Shown here in pieces: positions 1-7,889 of a stretch of 64,000 nt of DNA (position 1 is the first letter of the stretch; the number at the start of each line of letters is the position of its first letter). This DNA comes from Nitrosophilus alvini (lineage in GTDB: Bacteria; Campylobacterota; Campylobacteria; Campylobacterales; Nitratiruptoraceae). The stretch is taken from NCBI RefSeq assembly GCF_015100395.1, contig NZ_AP022847.1, positions 684,501 through 748,500 of the forward strand, given 5' to 3'. The notes below the pieces were generated by a model, which saw only the letters and a list, made by a program, of their open reading frames with translations, was not told where the DNA came from and searched no databases. Made by a program: the position numbers and the translations under genes.

Positions 1-289
1 AAAGCAGTGCAAACTCTTCTGATGGAGTGTGACCATATCTTTGAGCCGCTTCCAAAAGATGATCAAGTGAAATGACGATTACGCCGAGCATAGCACCGGG
101 AGTATCTTGTAGCGGAAAACTCAGTACATCGGTAGGCTGATCTATACCTCTAAACTCTTTATTTATTTTTTTTATCTCTTCATCATCGGTTAAGATCAGC
201 TCTATATCTTTTGAAGTAAGAGAATCAGCGATATTTTCGATAAGTTTGATATCGAACTGATAATCTGTTCTGTTGTCAAATTCGATCAT
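1..289 (-). CDS. ybeY: Endoribonuclease YbeY / rRNA maturation factor (3' part cut by the window edge)
   Basis: Translating the minus strand from the ATG at 289 gives an open frame that runs off the left edge, about 96 residues. It carries the YbeY block FRGIDQPTDVLSFPL at about residues 47-61, typical of this single-domain zinc-dependent RNase acting on 16S rRNA 3' ends and ribosome quality control. The zinc-binding HGxLHLxGxDH motif lies further along the protein and is outside the window. A purine-rich AAGGAA precedes the start. The gene is divergent from the chemoreceptor at 450. The family call is firm; nothing can be said about the missing half. Confidence 0.9.
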   Translation of the reverse strand, partial: MIEFDNRTDYQFDIKLIENIADSLTSKDIELILTDDEEIKKINKEFRGIDQPTDVLSFPLQDTPGAMLGVIVISLDHLLEAAQRYGHTPSEEFALL

Positions 290-406
290 TTTTTTTCCTT
301 TGGATTGAACCGTGCTCAGTAAAGTTCAATTTTGTGTATTTTACCAAAAATTAGCTTATTAAGGGCGCTCTAGTTTGCCTTAATATTGTTTTTAATACAA
401 ATGGCT

Positions 407-412
407 TAAAAT
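407..412 (+). promoter_or_regulatory. Possible -10 box (TAAAAT) for the chemoreceptor operon
   Basis: The 160-base divergent gap between ybeY and the chemoreceptor holds a TAAAAT hexamer about 40 bases before the chemoreceptor ATG. Campylobacterota sigma-70 promoters usually show only an extended -10 box, so the lack of a -35 is not against it. I see no other structure in this gap. Confidence 0.3.
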
Positions 413-449
413 AAAAAAAACATTTTATAAATCGTGACAAAGGGTCTGA

Positions 450-2444
450 ATGAGTTTTTTGAACAATATAAAGATTAAAACAAAACTGGCAATTCTTGTT
501 TTTTTGCCAATATGTGGAATGCTGTTCTTTTCTTATCTTGAAATTACAAAGGACTATGAAACATATAAAGAAAATTCCATTTTATCTGAACAGGTAAAGC
601 TTTCGACAAAAATATCGGCTCTTGTGCATGAGCTTCAGAAAGAGAGAGGAAGAACAGCTGGTTTTCTTTCAAGCAGAGGAGAAAAGTTTGCTGAAGAGAT
701 ACTCTCTCAAAGAAAATTGACAGATAAAAAGATAAAGGATTTAAAAGCATATATATCGAAAATGGATCAAAAAAGACTTAGCGGTATAAAGGATAAACTT
801 AAAGCTGCTCTTAAACTTTTGGATAATATAGAAAAAGTGAGAAAAAAGATAGACAAGTTTGCTATAGATACGAAAAATGCTCTAGATTACTATACTAAAA
901 TGAACGGACTTTTTCTCGATAGTATCGGTCTTATATCAAAACTTAGCCATAATGACCGTATCAGCAAAGAGCTCTTTGCCTATACGTTTTTTCTTCTTTC
1001 AAAAGAGAGAGCAGGTATTGAGAGAGCGGTTCTGTCCAGTACTTTTGCAAGAGACTCTTTTTTGCCTGGTTTTTACGAAAAGCTGGTCGTTCTCATCACA
1101 GAGCAGAAGGCTTTTTTAAAAGCTTTTTACACAACCGCTCCGGATAGTTTTATAAAGTACTATATGAAAGTAAGCCAGGGAAAGGCAGAAAAAGAAGTAG
1201 AAAGAATGGAACATATTGCATTGTCGAAATTTCAGGAAGGAAAATTCGGCATAGATCCATCCTACTGGTTTGATACAATTACTGCCAAAATAAACAATCT
1301 AAAAAAAGTTGAAGATACCATTTCCAGTGAACTTATAAAAGGTATAGGATATGAAGTGGACAAATCAAAACAGGAGCTTATACTTCTATCTTCAATTGTT
1401 CTAATTATGACTATAATTATTCTTGTTCTGGGATATATTGTTGCAGAAAAAAACATTAACGAAACTATTCAAAAAATAGAAGAGGAGCTTGATTATATAT
1501 CAAGAAATAAAAACTTGACCAGGACTATAAAACTAGACAGAAAAGATGAGATGGGACAGATAGCTGAATCGATAAATAAACTGATCGAATCTTCGAACAA
1601 AGTGATACAAAAAGCAAAAAGTTCTGCCCAGGAAAACGCTTCTATTGCTGCCGAGCTTAGCTCTACATCTATGGAAATAGGAAAAAGGGCTGAAGAGGAG
1701 TCAGAAATAGTAACTCATACAACGGAAAAAGCTGTACAGATGATAGGTCCTTTACAAAACTCTGTCAGCAGACTTGACGAATCTAAAAAGGTAGTAACAA
1801 ATGCTTATGAAAAACTCGATGTCGCAAATGCAAATATTATGAAACTTTTGAATGCTGTGAAAAAAAGTTCCGAAGAGGAGAAGCATATTGTCGAAGAGCT
1901 TAATACTGTGGTTGAGAGTACGGATGAAGCGAAAGACGCTCTTAAACTCATAGAAGATATAGCAAATCAAACAAATCTTTTGGCTCTCAACGCCGCAATC
2001 GAAGCTGCAAGGGCCGGAGAGCACGGGAAAGGATTTGCCGTTGTTGCCGAAGAGGTGAGAAATCTTGCGGAAAAATCGAGAGGATATGTGGATGAAATAA
2101 ACGATACCATCTCAAAATTTATTGACAATATAAATATGATTGCAAAAAAAATATCTACAAATGCCCAAAATATAAACAAACTTGCCGATTCTGCTTCAAA
2201 CGTGGAAAATGATGTTAACGATGTCTCTGCTGTTATGCAAAACAGTGTATCATTGTCAAGTGAAGCGGTAGGAAATATGAAAGAAATCAGTAAAAAAATC
2301 GAAGAGATTATAAAAGATATAGAACAGATTAATGAAATATCATCATCTAATACCAGAAGTGTCGAAGAGATAGCTACAGCGACCGAACATCTCTACAAGC
2401 AGATAGAAGAACTTAACATTTTGCTTGATGAATTTAAAACGTGA
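450..2444 (+). CDS. Methyl-accepting chemotaxis protein with a NIT (nitrate/nitrite-sensing) domain
   Basis: A transmembrane chemoreceptor of 664 residues. A membrane segment at about 12-30 is followed by a periplasmic region (about 50-290) that begins with [16 protein letters not shown], the hallmark of the NIT domain known in nitrate/nitrite sensors. A second membrane segment lies at about 311-333 and a HAMP domain at about 334-388. The cytoplasmic signalling hairpin has its conserved tip around residues 501-544 ([20 protein letters not shown]), which contacts CheA and CheW. cheB and cheR follow at once, so receptor and adaptation enzymes are probably one operon. Nitrate or nitrite taxis is inferred from the domain and from the nap genes at the other end of the window; the ligand is not proven. 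Confidence 0.9.
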   Translation: MSFLNNIKIKTKLAILVFLPICGMLFFSYLEITKDYETYKENSILSEQVKLSTKISALVHELQKERGRTAGFLSSRGEKFAEEILSQRKLTDKKIKDLKAYISKMDQKRLSGIKDKLKAALKLLDNIEKVRKKIDKFAIDTKNALDYYTKMNGLFLDSIGLISKLSHNDRISKELFAYTFFLLSKERAGIERAVLSSTFARDSFLPGFYEKLVVLITEQKAFLKAFYTTAPDSFIKYYMKVSQGKAEKEVERMEHIALSKFQEGKFGIDPSYWFDTITAKINNLKKVEDTISSELIKGIGYEVDKSKQELILLSSIVLIMTIIILVLGYIVAEKNINETIQKIEEELDYISRNKNLTRTIKLDRKDEMGQIAESINKLIESSNKVIQKAKSSAQENASIAAELSSTSMEIGKRAEEESEIVTHTTEKAVQMIGPLQNSVSRLDESKKVVTNAYEKLDVANANIMKLLNAVKKSSEEEKHIVEELNTVVESTDEAKDALKLIEDIANQTNLLALNAAIEAARAGEHGKGFAVVAEEVRNLAEKSRGYVDEINDTISKFIDNINMIAKKISTNAQNINKLADSASNVENDVNDVSAVMQNSVSLSSEAVGNMKEISKKIEEIIKDIEQINEISSSNTRSVEEIATATEHLYKQIEELNILLDEFKT

Positions 2445-2458
2445 TAAATGAAGTTTGA

Positions 2459-3031
2459 ATGAAGATAGCTGTTATAGGGGTATCCACCGGAGGCCCTTCT
2501 CAGATAGAGAGAATTGTTAAAGAGATAAAAGAGGCAAGGAGGGGTGTAATTGTTATCTGCTTGCATATGCAGCCTGAGATTTTGAAAAGTTTTGTAAAAA
2601 GGCTGTCGAATATAAGCCAGATGCCCGTGTATGAGAGTGCGGAAGCGTTAAGACTCGAAAAAAACAGTATAATAGTCTGTACAGCTGATAAAGATACTCT
2701 TCTTAAAAGAGATAGGGAGAAAAAAATATTAAAACTTGATAAAGATAGCTCCTCATTTTATAAGCCGGATATCAATAAATTTTTTCTTTCTGTTGCGGAA
2801 AATTTTACAGATTATAAAAATATAATGGCTATACTTCTTACGGGAATAGGAGAAGACGGAGTAGAAGGACTCAAGGTACTAAAAGACAGAGGTGCAAAAA
2901 CATATGCTGCGGATGAGAAAAGCTGTATCGTATACGGTATGCCAAAACGTGCACATGAAGAGAATGCTTGCAGTGAAGTTTTGACTCTGGATGAAATAAT
3001 AGAAAAAATGAAAAGATTCTTAAATGAATAA
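2459..3031 (+). CDS. cheB: CheB-type protein-glutamate methylesterase without a receiver domain
   Basis: 190 residues covering only the catalytic domain that removes methyl groups from chemoreceptor glutamates. The Ser-His-Asp catalytic residues are visible as Ser9 in GVSTGG, His36 in CLHMQP and Asp133 in GIGEDGVEG. The N-terminal receiver domain of enterobacterial CheB is absent, as in C. jejuni CheB', so CheA cannot activate it by phosphorylation in the usual way. It starts 14 bases after the chemoreceptor stop and overlaps cheR by 8 bases, so the three are almost certainly co-transcribed. Confidence 0.9.
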   Translation: MKIAVIGVSTGGPSQIERIVKEIKEARRGVIVICLHMQPEILKSFVKRLSNISQMPVYESAEALRLEKNSIIVCTADKDTLLKRDREKKILKLDKDSSSFYKPDINKFFLSVAENFTDYKNIMAILLTGIGEDGVEGLKVLKDRGAKTYAADEKSCIVYGMPKRAHEENACSEVLTLDEIIEKMKRFLNE

Positions 3032-3794
3032 GTGCATGAAAGATATTCTTTCTCTTTTTAAAAAAGAGACAGGAATCGTTTTTGAAAACAAGCTGCATAT
3101 TCTAGAAAAAAAGATAGGTAAATTTTTTACCGATTTGAACTTTGCCACATGTGAAATTTTTCTTTCACAGCTTAAATCAAATAAAAAGCTATTTCAGTAC
3201 TTTATAGATTCTTTGACGGTATCGGAAAGTTATTTTTATAGAGAAACAAAGCATTTTGATATAATCGTTGAAATTTTGAAAAGAAAAAGAGGCAATAAGA
3301 GAGTTTTGTCTATTCCATGTTCTTCGGGCGAGGAGCCTTATACCCTTCTTATATATTGTCTGGAGCATGATGTAAAACTGAATGATTTGCAAATTACAGG
3401 AGTTGATATAAATTCGAAAGTTATTGAGATTGCAAAACTTGGCAGATATAGTAGCAGAAGAGTAAACAATGTACCCAAAGAGATACTAGAAAAATATTTT
3501 TACAAAGAGGGTGATTTTTACTATTTTAAAGATGAGTATAAAGAGCATATTAAATTTGAAAGAATGAATCTTTTTGAACTCTCCTCTATGAAAATGGGAA
3601 AATTCGATATTGTCATAAGTAGAAATCTTTTTATCTATTTTGATAATGAGACAAGACAAAAGGCCCTGAAAGTTTTTCATAGTATTATAAAACCCGGAGG
3701 CTGTTTGATACTTGGACATGCCGATACGGTTAAAAATATGATAGGATTTGAAAAAAAGCTGATAAATGGTGTAGTCATATATGAGAAGATTTGA
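3024..3794 (+). CDS. cheR: CheR chemoreceptor glutamate methyltransferase
   Basis: 256 residues, the normal length for this SAM-dependent enzyme that methylates receptor glutamates during adaptation. The N-terminal helical domain contains SLTVSESYFYRE (about 62-73), and the Rossmann domain has the SAM loop IPCSSGEEPYTLL (about 97-109). The late motif VISRNLFIYFD (about 197-207) is also typical. It overlaps cheB by 8 bases, so translation is probably coupled. The C-terminal tethering pentapeptide pocket cannot be judged. The likely promoter of queC lies across its stop codon. Confidence 0.92.
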   Translation: MNKCMKDILSLFKKETGIVFENKLHILEKKIGKFFTDLNFATCEIFLSQLKSNKKLFQYFIDSLTVSESYFYRETKHFDIIVEILKRKRGNKRVLSIPCSSGEEPYTLLIYCLEHDVKLNDLQITGVDINSKVIEIAKLGRYSSRRVNNVPKEILEKYFYKEGDFYYFKDEYKEHIKFERMNLFELSSMKMGKFDIVISRNLFIYFDNETRQKALKVFHSIIKPGGCLILGHADTVKNMIGFEKKLINGVVIYEKI

Positions 3795-3800
3795 TATAAT
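3795..3800 (+). promoter_or_regulatory. -10 box (TATAAT) for queC
   Basis: A perfect TATAAT, preceded by TTTGA, starts directly after the cheR stop codon and 36 bases before the queC ATG. The position fits a sigma-70 promoter giving queC its own short leader. Confidence 0.55.
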
Positions 3801-3830
3801 CGCCGCCAAAAGAGTGTAAGAGGTTTATTT

Positions 3831-4502
3831 ATGAAAAAAGCGATCTGTATTATCAGTGGAGGCATGGATAGTGCTGTTGCGGCATATATGGCTAAAAATG
3901 AAGGCTATGAAATAATCGCCGTGCATTTTAACTACGGACAAAGGACTGAGAGAAAAGAGCTTGAATGTTTCAGAAACATATCAAGATCTTTAAATGCCAA
4001 AACTTACGAAATAGATCTTCCCTTTTTTAAACTTATAGGTGCCTCTGCATTGACTGATGAAAAAATAGAAGTACCTACAGAGGGAATAAAGCCCGGCATA
4101 CCAGTTACTTATGTCCCTTTTAGAAACGGTATTTTTTTAAGTATTGCGGCAGCAGTTGCAGAAAAAGAGGGAGCAACGTCTATATATATCGGTGTTGTTG
4201 AGGAGGATAGCAGCGGATATCCCGACTGCAGAGAAGCATTTATAGAAGCTATGCAAAAAGCGATAAATCTTGGTACAAAAGATGAGACGATTATTGAAAT
4301 CGCTACACCTTTAGTCCATCTAAAGAAAGAGGACATCGTATCCAAAGCGGTTGAGTTGGGTGTGCCCCTGGAATACACCTGGAGCTGCTATCAAAGTGAA
4401 GATAAAGCTTGCGGAGTATGCGATAGCTGCCGTTTGAGATTGAAAGGATTTAAAAAAGCCGGTATAGAAGACAAGATACCTTATGAGGTGGTCGAAGGTT
4501 AA
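3831..4502 (+). CDS. queC: 7-cyano-7-deazaguanine synthase (queuosine pathway)
   Basis: 223 residues. QueC converts 7-carboxy-7-deazaguanine to preQ0 with ATP and ammonia, a cytoplasmic step of queuosine tRNA modification. The PP-loop for ATP is SGGMDS at residues 9-14. The C-terminal zinc site is complete: Cys186, Cys194, Cys197 and Cys200 (CxxxxxxxCxxCxxC). No other queuosine gene is adjacent. It has its own -10 box at 3795 and is followed, five bases after the stop, by a GTG-hexamer repeat tract. Convergent with the binding-protein gene at 4577. Confidence 0.95.
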   Translation: MKKAICIISGGMDSAVAAYMAKNEGYEIIAVHFNYGQRTERKELECFRNISRSLNAKTYEIDLPFFKLIGASALTDEKIEVPTEGIKPGIPVTYVPFRNGIFLSIAAAVAEKEGATSIYIGVVEEDSSGYPDCREAFIEAMQKAINLGTKDETIIEIATPLVHLKKEDIVSKAVELGVPLEYTWSCYQSEDKACGVCDSCRLRLKGFKKAGIEDKIPYEVVEG

Positions 4503-4506
4503 ATAA

Positions 4507-4576
4507 GTGTGAGTGTGAGTGTGGGTGTGGGTGATAGTGTGGGGTAAGCACGAATTACGAATCACGAATCACGAAA
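4507..4576 (+). repeat. Composite intergenic repeat, copy A: GTGNGT hexamers then ACGAATC heptamers
   Basis: The 74-base gap between convergent queC and the TRAP-type binding protein is filled by repeats. GTG-initiated hexamers (GTGTGA, GTGGGT and variants) cover about 4508-4545, then heptamers close to ACGAATC cover about 4552-4576. The same two-part order, read from the upstream gene's coding strand, recurs after pepA and lepB. Three GGG/GGGG runs are present, so a G-rich RNA structure is possible. Confidence 0.8.
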
Positions 4577-5674
4577 TCATCCCCTCATTTTCAGGAAATT
4601 TCCCATTCCCAGTTTTGTCCACTCTCTGTTATCTTTCCAGAAAGGCTCAATTTTTTCCCATACGGCTCTAAAATCCTTACTTTTATCGCTTTGTTCTTCA
4701 ATAACTTCGAATAGCGCTTTTTTTGCGGCTTCTACTATTTCATCAGGAAAATTCATCAACTTCACGCCGTATTTTTCTATAGTTTTCAGTGCTTTTGCGT
4801 TTTGAGTCTGGAAATCATATACCATCTGAGAATTAAGCTCATTTGATGCCATCTCTATGATAGCCTTGTGTTCTTTGGATAGCTTTTCCCATTTGTGTCT
4901 GTTAAAAGTCAGTTCAAGTACGGAACCCGGTTCATGAAATCCGCTGTAGTAATATTTTGCAACTTTGTAAAATCCCATTTTTATATCAAGAGCAGGTCCT
5001 ACCCATTCGGTAGCATCTATCGTGCCTCTTTCAAGTGAAGTAAATATCTCGCCTGCGGGAAGAAGTATGGGATTTACACCCAGTTTTGCCATTACCTCTC
5101 CACCTAGACCGGGTATTCTCATCTTAAGGCCTTTGAGATCTGAGAGGGATTCTATAGGTTTTCTAAACCATCCTCCCATCTGAGTATCGGTATTACCTCC
5201 CAAAAGAGGATAGAGATTGTATCTGGCATAAAGTTCTCTCCAAATATCAAGGCCTCCGCCGTAGTTCATCCATGCACCCATTTCATTTGATGTAAAACCG
5301 AAAGGAAAGCCGCCAAAAAGGCTAAATGCGGCATTTTTACCTTTCCAGTAGTATGGACCTGAATGAAAGGCGTCTATCTGGCCGCTGCTGGTGGCATCGA
5401 ATACAGCCAGAGCAGGAACGAGTACATTTTTGGGATAAACTTTTATTTTGATACTGCCGCCACTGGCTTCTTTAACTCTTTTTGCAAACCTCTCTACACC
5501 TTCCCCCATTATTGGAAAATTTGCAGGCCAGCTCGTTGCCAGTTTTATCTTGACTTTTCTGTTTCTGTTTATATTGAATCGTTTTTTTTCTTCACCCTCT
5601 TTGCCAGTTCCGCAGCCGGTAATTGCAGATGCTGCCAGAATGGCACTTCCTGTCAAAAAAACTCTTCTTTTCAC
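4577..5674 (-). CDS. TRAP transporter substrate-binding lipoprotein, DctP/TakP type
   Basis: 365 residues. The N-terminus has Arg3-Arg4 in RRVFLTG and a lipobox ending ITGC with Cys21, so it looks like a Tat-exported lipoprotein. The mature part matches TRAP-type extracytoplasmic solute receptors: KIKLATSWP start, DLKGLKMRIPG (about 183-193) and SLERGTIDATEWVGP (about 213-227), which resemble the 2-oxoacid-binding TakP group. The small and large membrane subunits (DctQ, DctM) are not adjacent, so the partners are elsewhere or the protein is an orphan. The ligand is unknown; an organic acid is the family expectation. Convergent with queC across repeat A. Confidence 0.85.
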   Translation of the reverse strand: MKRRVFLTGSAILAASAITGCGTGKEGEEKKRFNINRNRKVKIKLATSWPANFPIMGEGVERFAKRVKEASGGSIKIKVYPKNVLVPALAVFDATSSGQIDAFHSGPYYWKGKNAAFSLFGGFPFGFTSNEMGAWMNYGGGLDIWRELYARYNLYPLLGGNTDTQMGGWFRKPIESLSDLKGLKMRIPGLGGEVMAKLGVNPILLPAGEIFTSLERGTIDATEWVGPALDIKMGFYKVAKYYYSGFHEPGSVLELTFNRHKWEKLSKEHKAIIEMASNELNSQMVYDFQTQNAKALKTIEKYGVKLMNFPDEIVEAAKKALFEVIEEQSDKSKDFRAVWEKIEPFWKDNREWTKLGMGNFLKMRG

Positions 5675-5692
5675 AATCTATCCTTGATTTAT

Positions 5693-6850
5693 TTAATATA
5701 GTGCTGCAATTACAGCAAAACAGATAAAAAACATTAGATGTGATATTCCTTCGAAATAGTTTGTTTCACCGTCATCGGTGGTTTTCCATGCAAGTATAAC
5801 GGTCAGTATTAACGCTCCTATCTGAAGACTGTTAAAATCAAGTGTCAGATCAATTCCGTTGAGACTTGCAAGCGCCATCAAAATTGGAACAGTAAGAAGA
5901 ATTGATACGGTAGACGCTCCCATAGCTATATTTACAACTCTTTGTATCTGATCGTTTTTTGCAGCTTTGATAGCTGTAAAAAGTTCAGGTGAAACACTTA
6001 TTATTGCTATTATAAGACCGGCGAGTCCTGTTGATATTCCCATTTCTTTAAAAAGCGGCATACCGTCTGCTGCGAAAATTTCTGCGGCTATTCCAACTAT
6101 AAGAATAAGCATAAAAATAACAAAAAGATTTATGAAATTGGGAAGTTTTTCAAAAATATAATTCTCCTCTTCCTCTTCTTCTCCTTCTCCCTTTTTTCTT
6201 TTTAGTCTGAAAATTCTACTTCTTGCTGTAGGTTTGAAGAAATGGGAGTGCGTTTTTGTCTGAAATATATAGATAACTATATAAAAACCGATAAGAAGAA
6301 ATGAGACTATAACACTTGCCTGTTTTAGTTTTTCTTCGCCTCCGGGTGAGAATTGTAAAAGACTTGGGACCAGAAGTGCCAAAGCAGTAACAAGCAGAAT
6401 AGTCGTATATGTACTTGATGTATCTTCGTTATGTTCCTGCTCTTTGAATGCAAGGCCGCCTATGAAAACCGCAAGACCTAGTAGAACATTCATATCGACT
6501 ATTACTGCGGAAATAATACCGCTTTTTACTGTCTCAATCGCTTCAGGATTGCTGCTGGACTCTTGCAAGATCATAAATAGAAGCAATATCTCAACAGCTA
6601 CTGCACTGAAAGTCAATACGAAACTGCCGTAAGGTTCACCCAGTCTTTCGGCAAGAATTTCTGCAATTTCTGATATGGTGACAGAAAGAAAACCTATCGA
6701 TAGAGCTGCAAGAAGTGTGCTCAGATGAGAATGACCGTTTTTGTGAAAGATAAAAGCCAGTATGGCAAAAACAAAACCTCCTACAATATCCCAATATGCA
6801 AAAAATAGCTCTTTACTACGCGAGGGGGATGGTGTGTCGGAACTTTCCAA
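5693..6850 (-). CDS. Ca2+/H+ (or Na+/H+) antiporter of the ChaA / CaCA family
   Basis: 385 residues, a polytopic inner-membrane protein with about 10-11 hydrophobic segments and a charged central cytoplasmic loop (KRKKGEGEEEEEENY, about 218-232). The two CaCA alpha-repeat signatures are present: GEPYGSFVLTFSAVAVEILL in the first half and ISVSPELFTAIKAAKND in the second, with the expected acidic residues. The order and the GEPYGS motif match E. coli ChaA. The start is TTG at 6850, chosen because AAGGAG lies eight bases before it and no nearby in-frame ATG exists. It probably exports calcium or sodium; the ion cannot be read from sequence. Confidence 0.85.
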   Translation of the reverse strand: MESSDTPSPSRSKELFFAYWDIVGGFVFAILAFIFHKNGHSHLSTLLAALSIGFLSVTISEIAEILAERLGEPYGSFVLTFSAVAVEILLLFMILQESSSNPEAIETVKSGIISAVIVDMNVLLGLAVFIGGLAFKEQEHNEDTSSTYTTILLVTALALLVPSLLQFSPGGEEKLKQASVIVSFLLIGFYIVIYIFQTKTHSHFFKPTARSRIFRLKRKKGEGEEEEEENYIFEKLPNFINLFVIFMLILIVGIAAEIFAADGMPLFKEMGISTGLAGLIIAIISVSPELFTAIKAAKNDQIQRVVNIAMGASTVSILLTVPILMALASLNGIDLTLDFNSLQIGALILTVILAWKTTDDGETNYFEGISHLMFFICFAVIAALY

Positions 6851-6864
6851 TTTTACTTCTCCTT

Positions 6865-7857
6865 TTAAAAAAGCGTAGGCTGAACCGGTTTTTTTGCAAA
6901 ATGTGTGATATTTGATATATCATTACCCGCAATAAGTGCGTAGTTGAATTTTCTGTTTTGCAAAATTTCTGCCAGTTCTCCATTGCTGTTGAAATAAAGA
7001 TAATTGTTATTATAACCTAAAATTTTTTTATATTTTGAATGTGCTAAAATTACTTTTTTTGCCCAAGTTGCATTTTTGTTTATAAAAAGAGTCTCTTTTT
7101 CCAAAAGGGATGGGTTACTTTCTGTAATTAAAACTTTATCACTCTTTCCAAATTCTACTATATTGAGATGCTTATCTACAAAGTGCGGTTTAAAATGGCT
7201 AATTTCATGCAGCTTTTTCAGCGAAAAATCCAAAGCACTATTTTTGAAAAAACCGACTGTTTTTTTAAGTTCGTTTATGAAAAGAGGTGAGATGCGGATA
7301 TGTTCAAAAAACTCATTTTCGTATAAAAAGGAGGTTTCAAAAAGTGTACTTTTTATAATTTTGAGTTCTGCTATCGTTTTGGGTATCTCAAAATCCAAAG
7401 AAAGAGTTTTGATGAAATCCATATCTGATATCGCGACATATTCCGTATCACTGTTTTTGTATAATTTTTTACAGTTTTCAAAAACGGAGTCGGTAAAAAA
7501 AAGAAGTTTTTTGGAGTCGTTTATCTGTTGGGCTATCTCATAAGATACCGAATCAAGAAAGATGATTTTTGACTGGTTGTTTATTAGAAAAAATCTAAGA
7601 AGTCTCAAAGCTGCATTTTCTAGAGATCCTGTTTTTATCCAGGCTATTTCATTGTCGGTAATTTGAGCCCATCCTTCGAAAACTATTCCGAAAGCACGGT
7701 TCCTGACAGCTTCATCTATCTCTTCTTTGTCTACAGCGAAAAAAAGATCCCCTCTTTTTACCTTCGACGCTTCAAAACTGAAACCGGTTATTTCGCTTAT
7801 CGAAGGGCTGTTTTTAAGTTCGCCTCCGATGAGATATGCGATGCTGTCTATTTTCAC
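6865..7857 (-). CDS. MurF-like protein lacking the ATP-binding loop, function unknown
   Basis: 330 residues. The first 90 residues resemble the UDP-substrate-binding domain of Mur ligases, with FSFEASKVKRGDLFFAV (about 26-42) in place of the usual DSRxVxPGDLFxA. The central region has no GTNGKT ATP loop and none of the Mur ligase catalytic lysine context, so it is unlikely to be an active ligase. It lies 33 bases after metG in the same direction, at the place where C. jejuni also has an uncharacterised gene next to metG. No membrane segments or signal peptide are seen. It may bind a nucleotide-linked substrate without ATP chemistry; this is inference. Confidence 0.6.
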   Translation of the reverse strand: MKIDSIAYLIGGELKNSPSISEITGFSFEASKVKRGDLFFAVDKEEIDEAVRNRAFGIVFEGWAQITDNEIAWIKTGSLENAALRLLRFFLINNQSKIIFLDSVSYEIAQQINDSKKLLFFTDSVFENCKKLYKNSDTEYVAISDMDFIKTLSLDFEIPKTIAELKIIKSTLFETSFLYENEFFEHIRISPLFINELKKTVGFFKNSALDFSLKKLHEISHFKPHFVDKHLNIVEFGKSDKVLITESNPSLLEKETLFINKNATWAKKVILAHSKYKKILGYNNNYLYFNSNGELAEILQNRKFNYALIAGNDISNITHFAKKPVQPTLF

Positions 7858-7889
7858 TTTCTGTTTTCCGATATCAATTAGATCCAGTC

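Noticed and set aside
4507-4576. Possible CRISPR array in the regular repeats
   Set aside because: Units are 6-7 bases with no spacers of constant length and no cas genes nearby.
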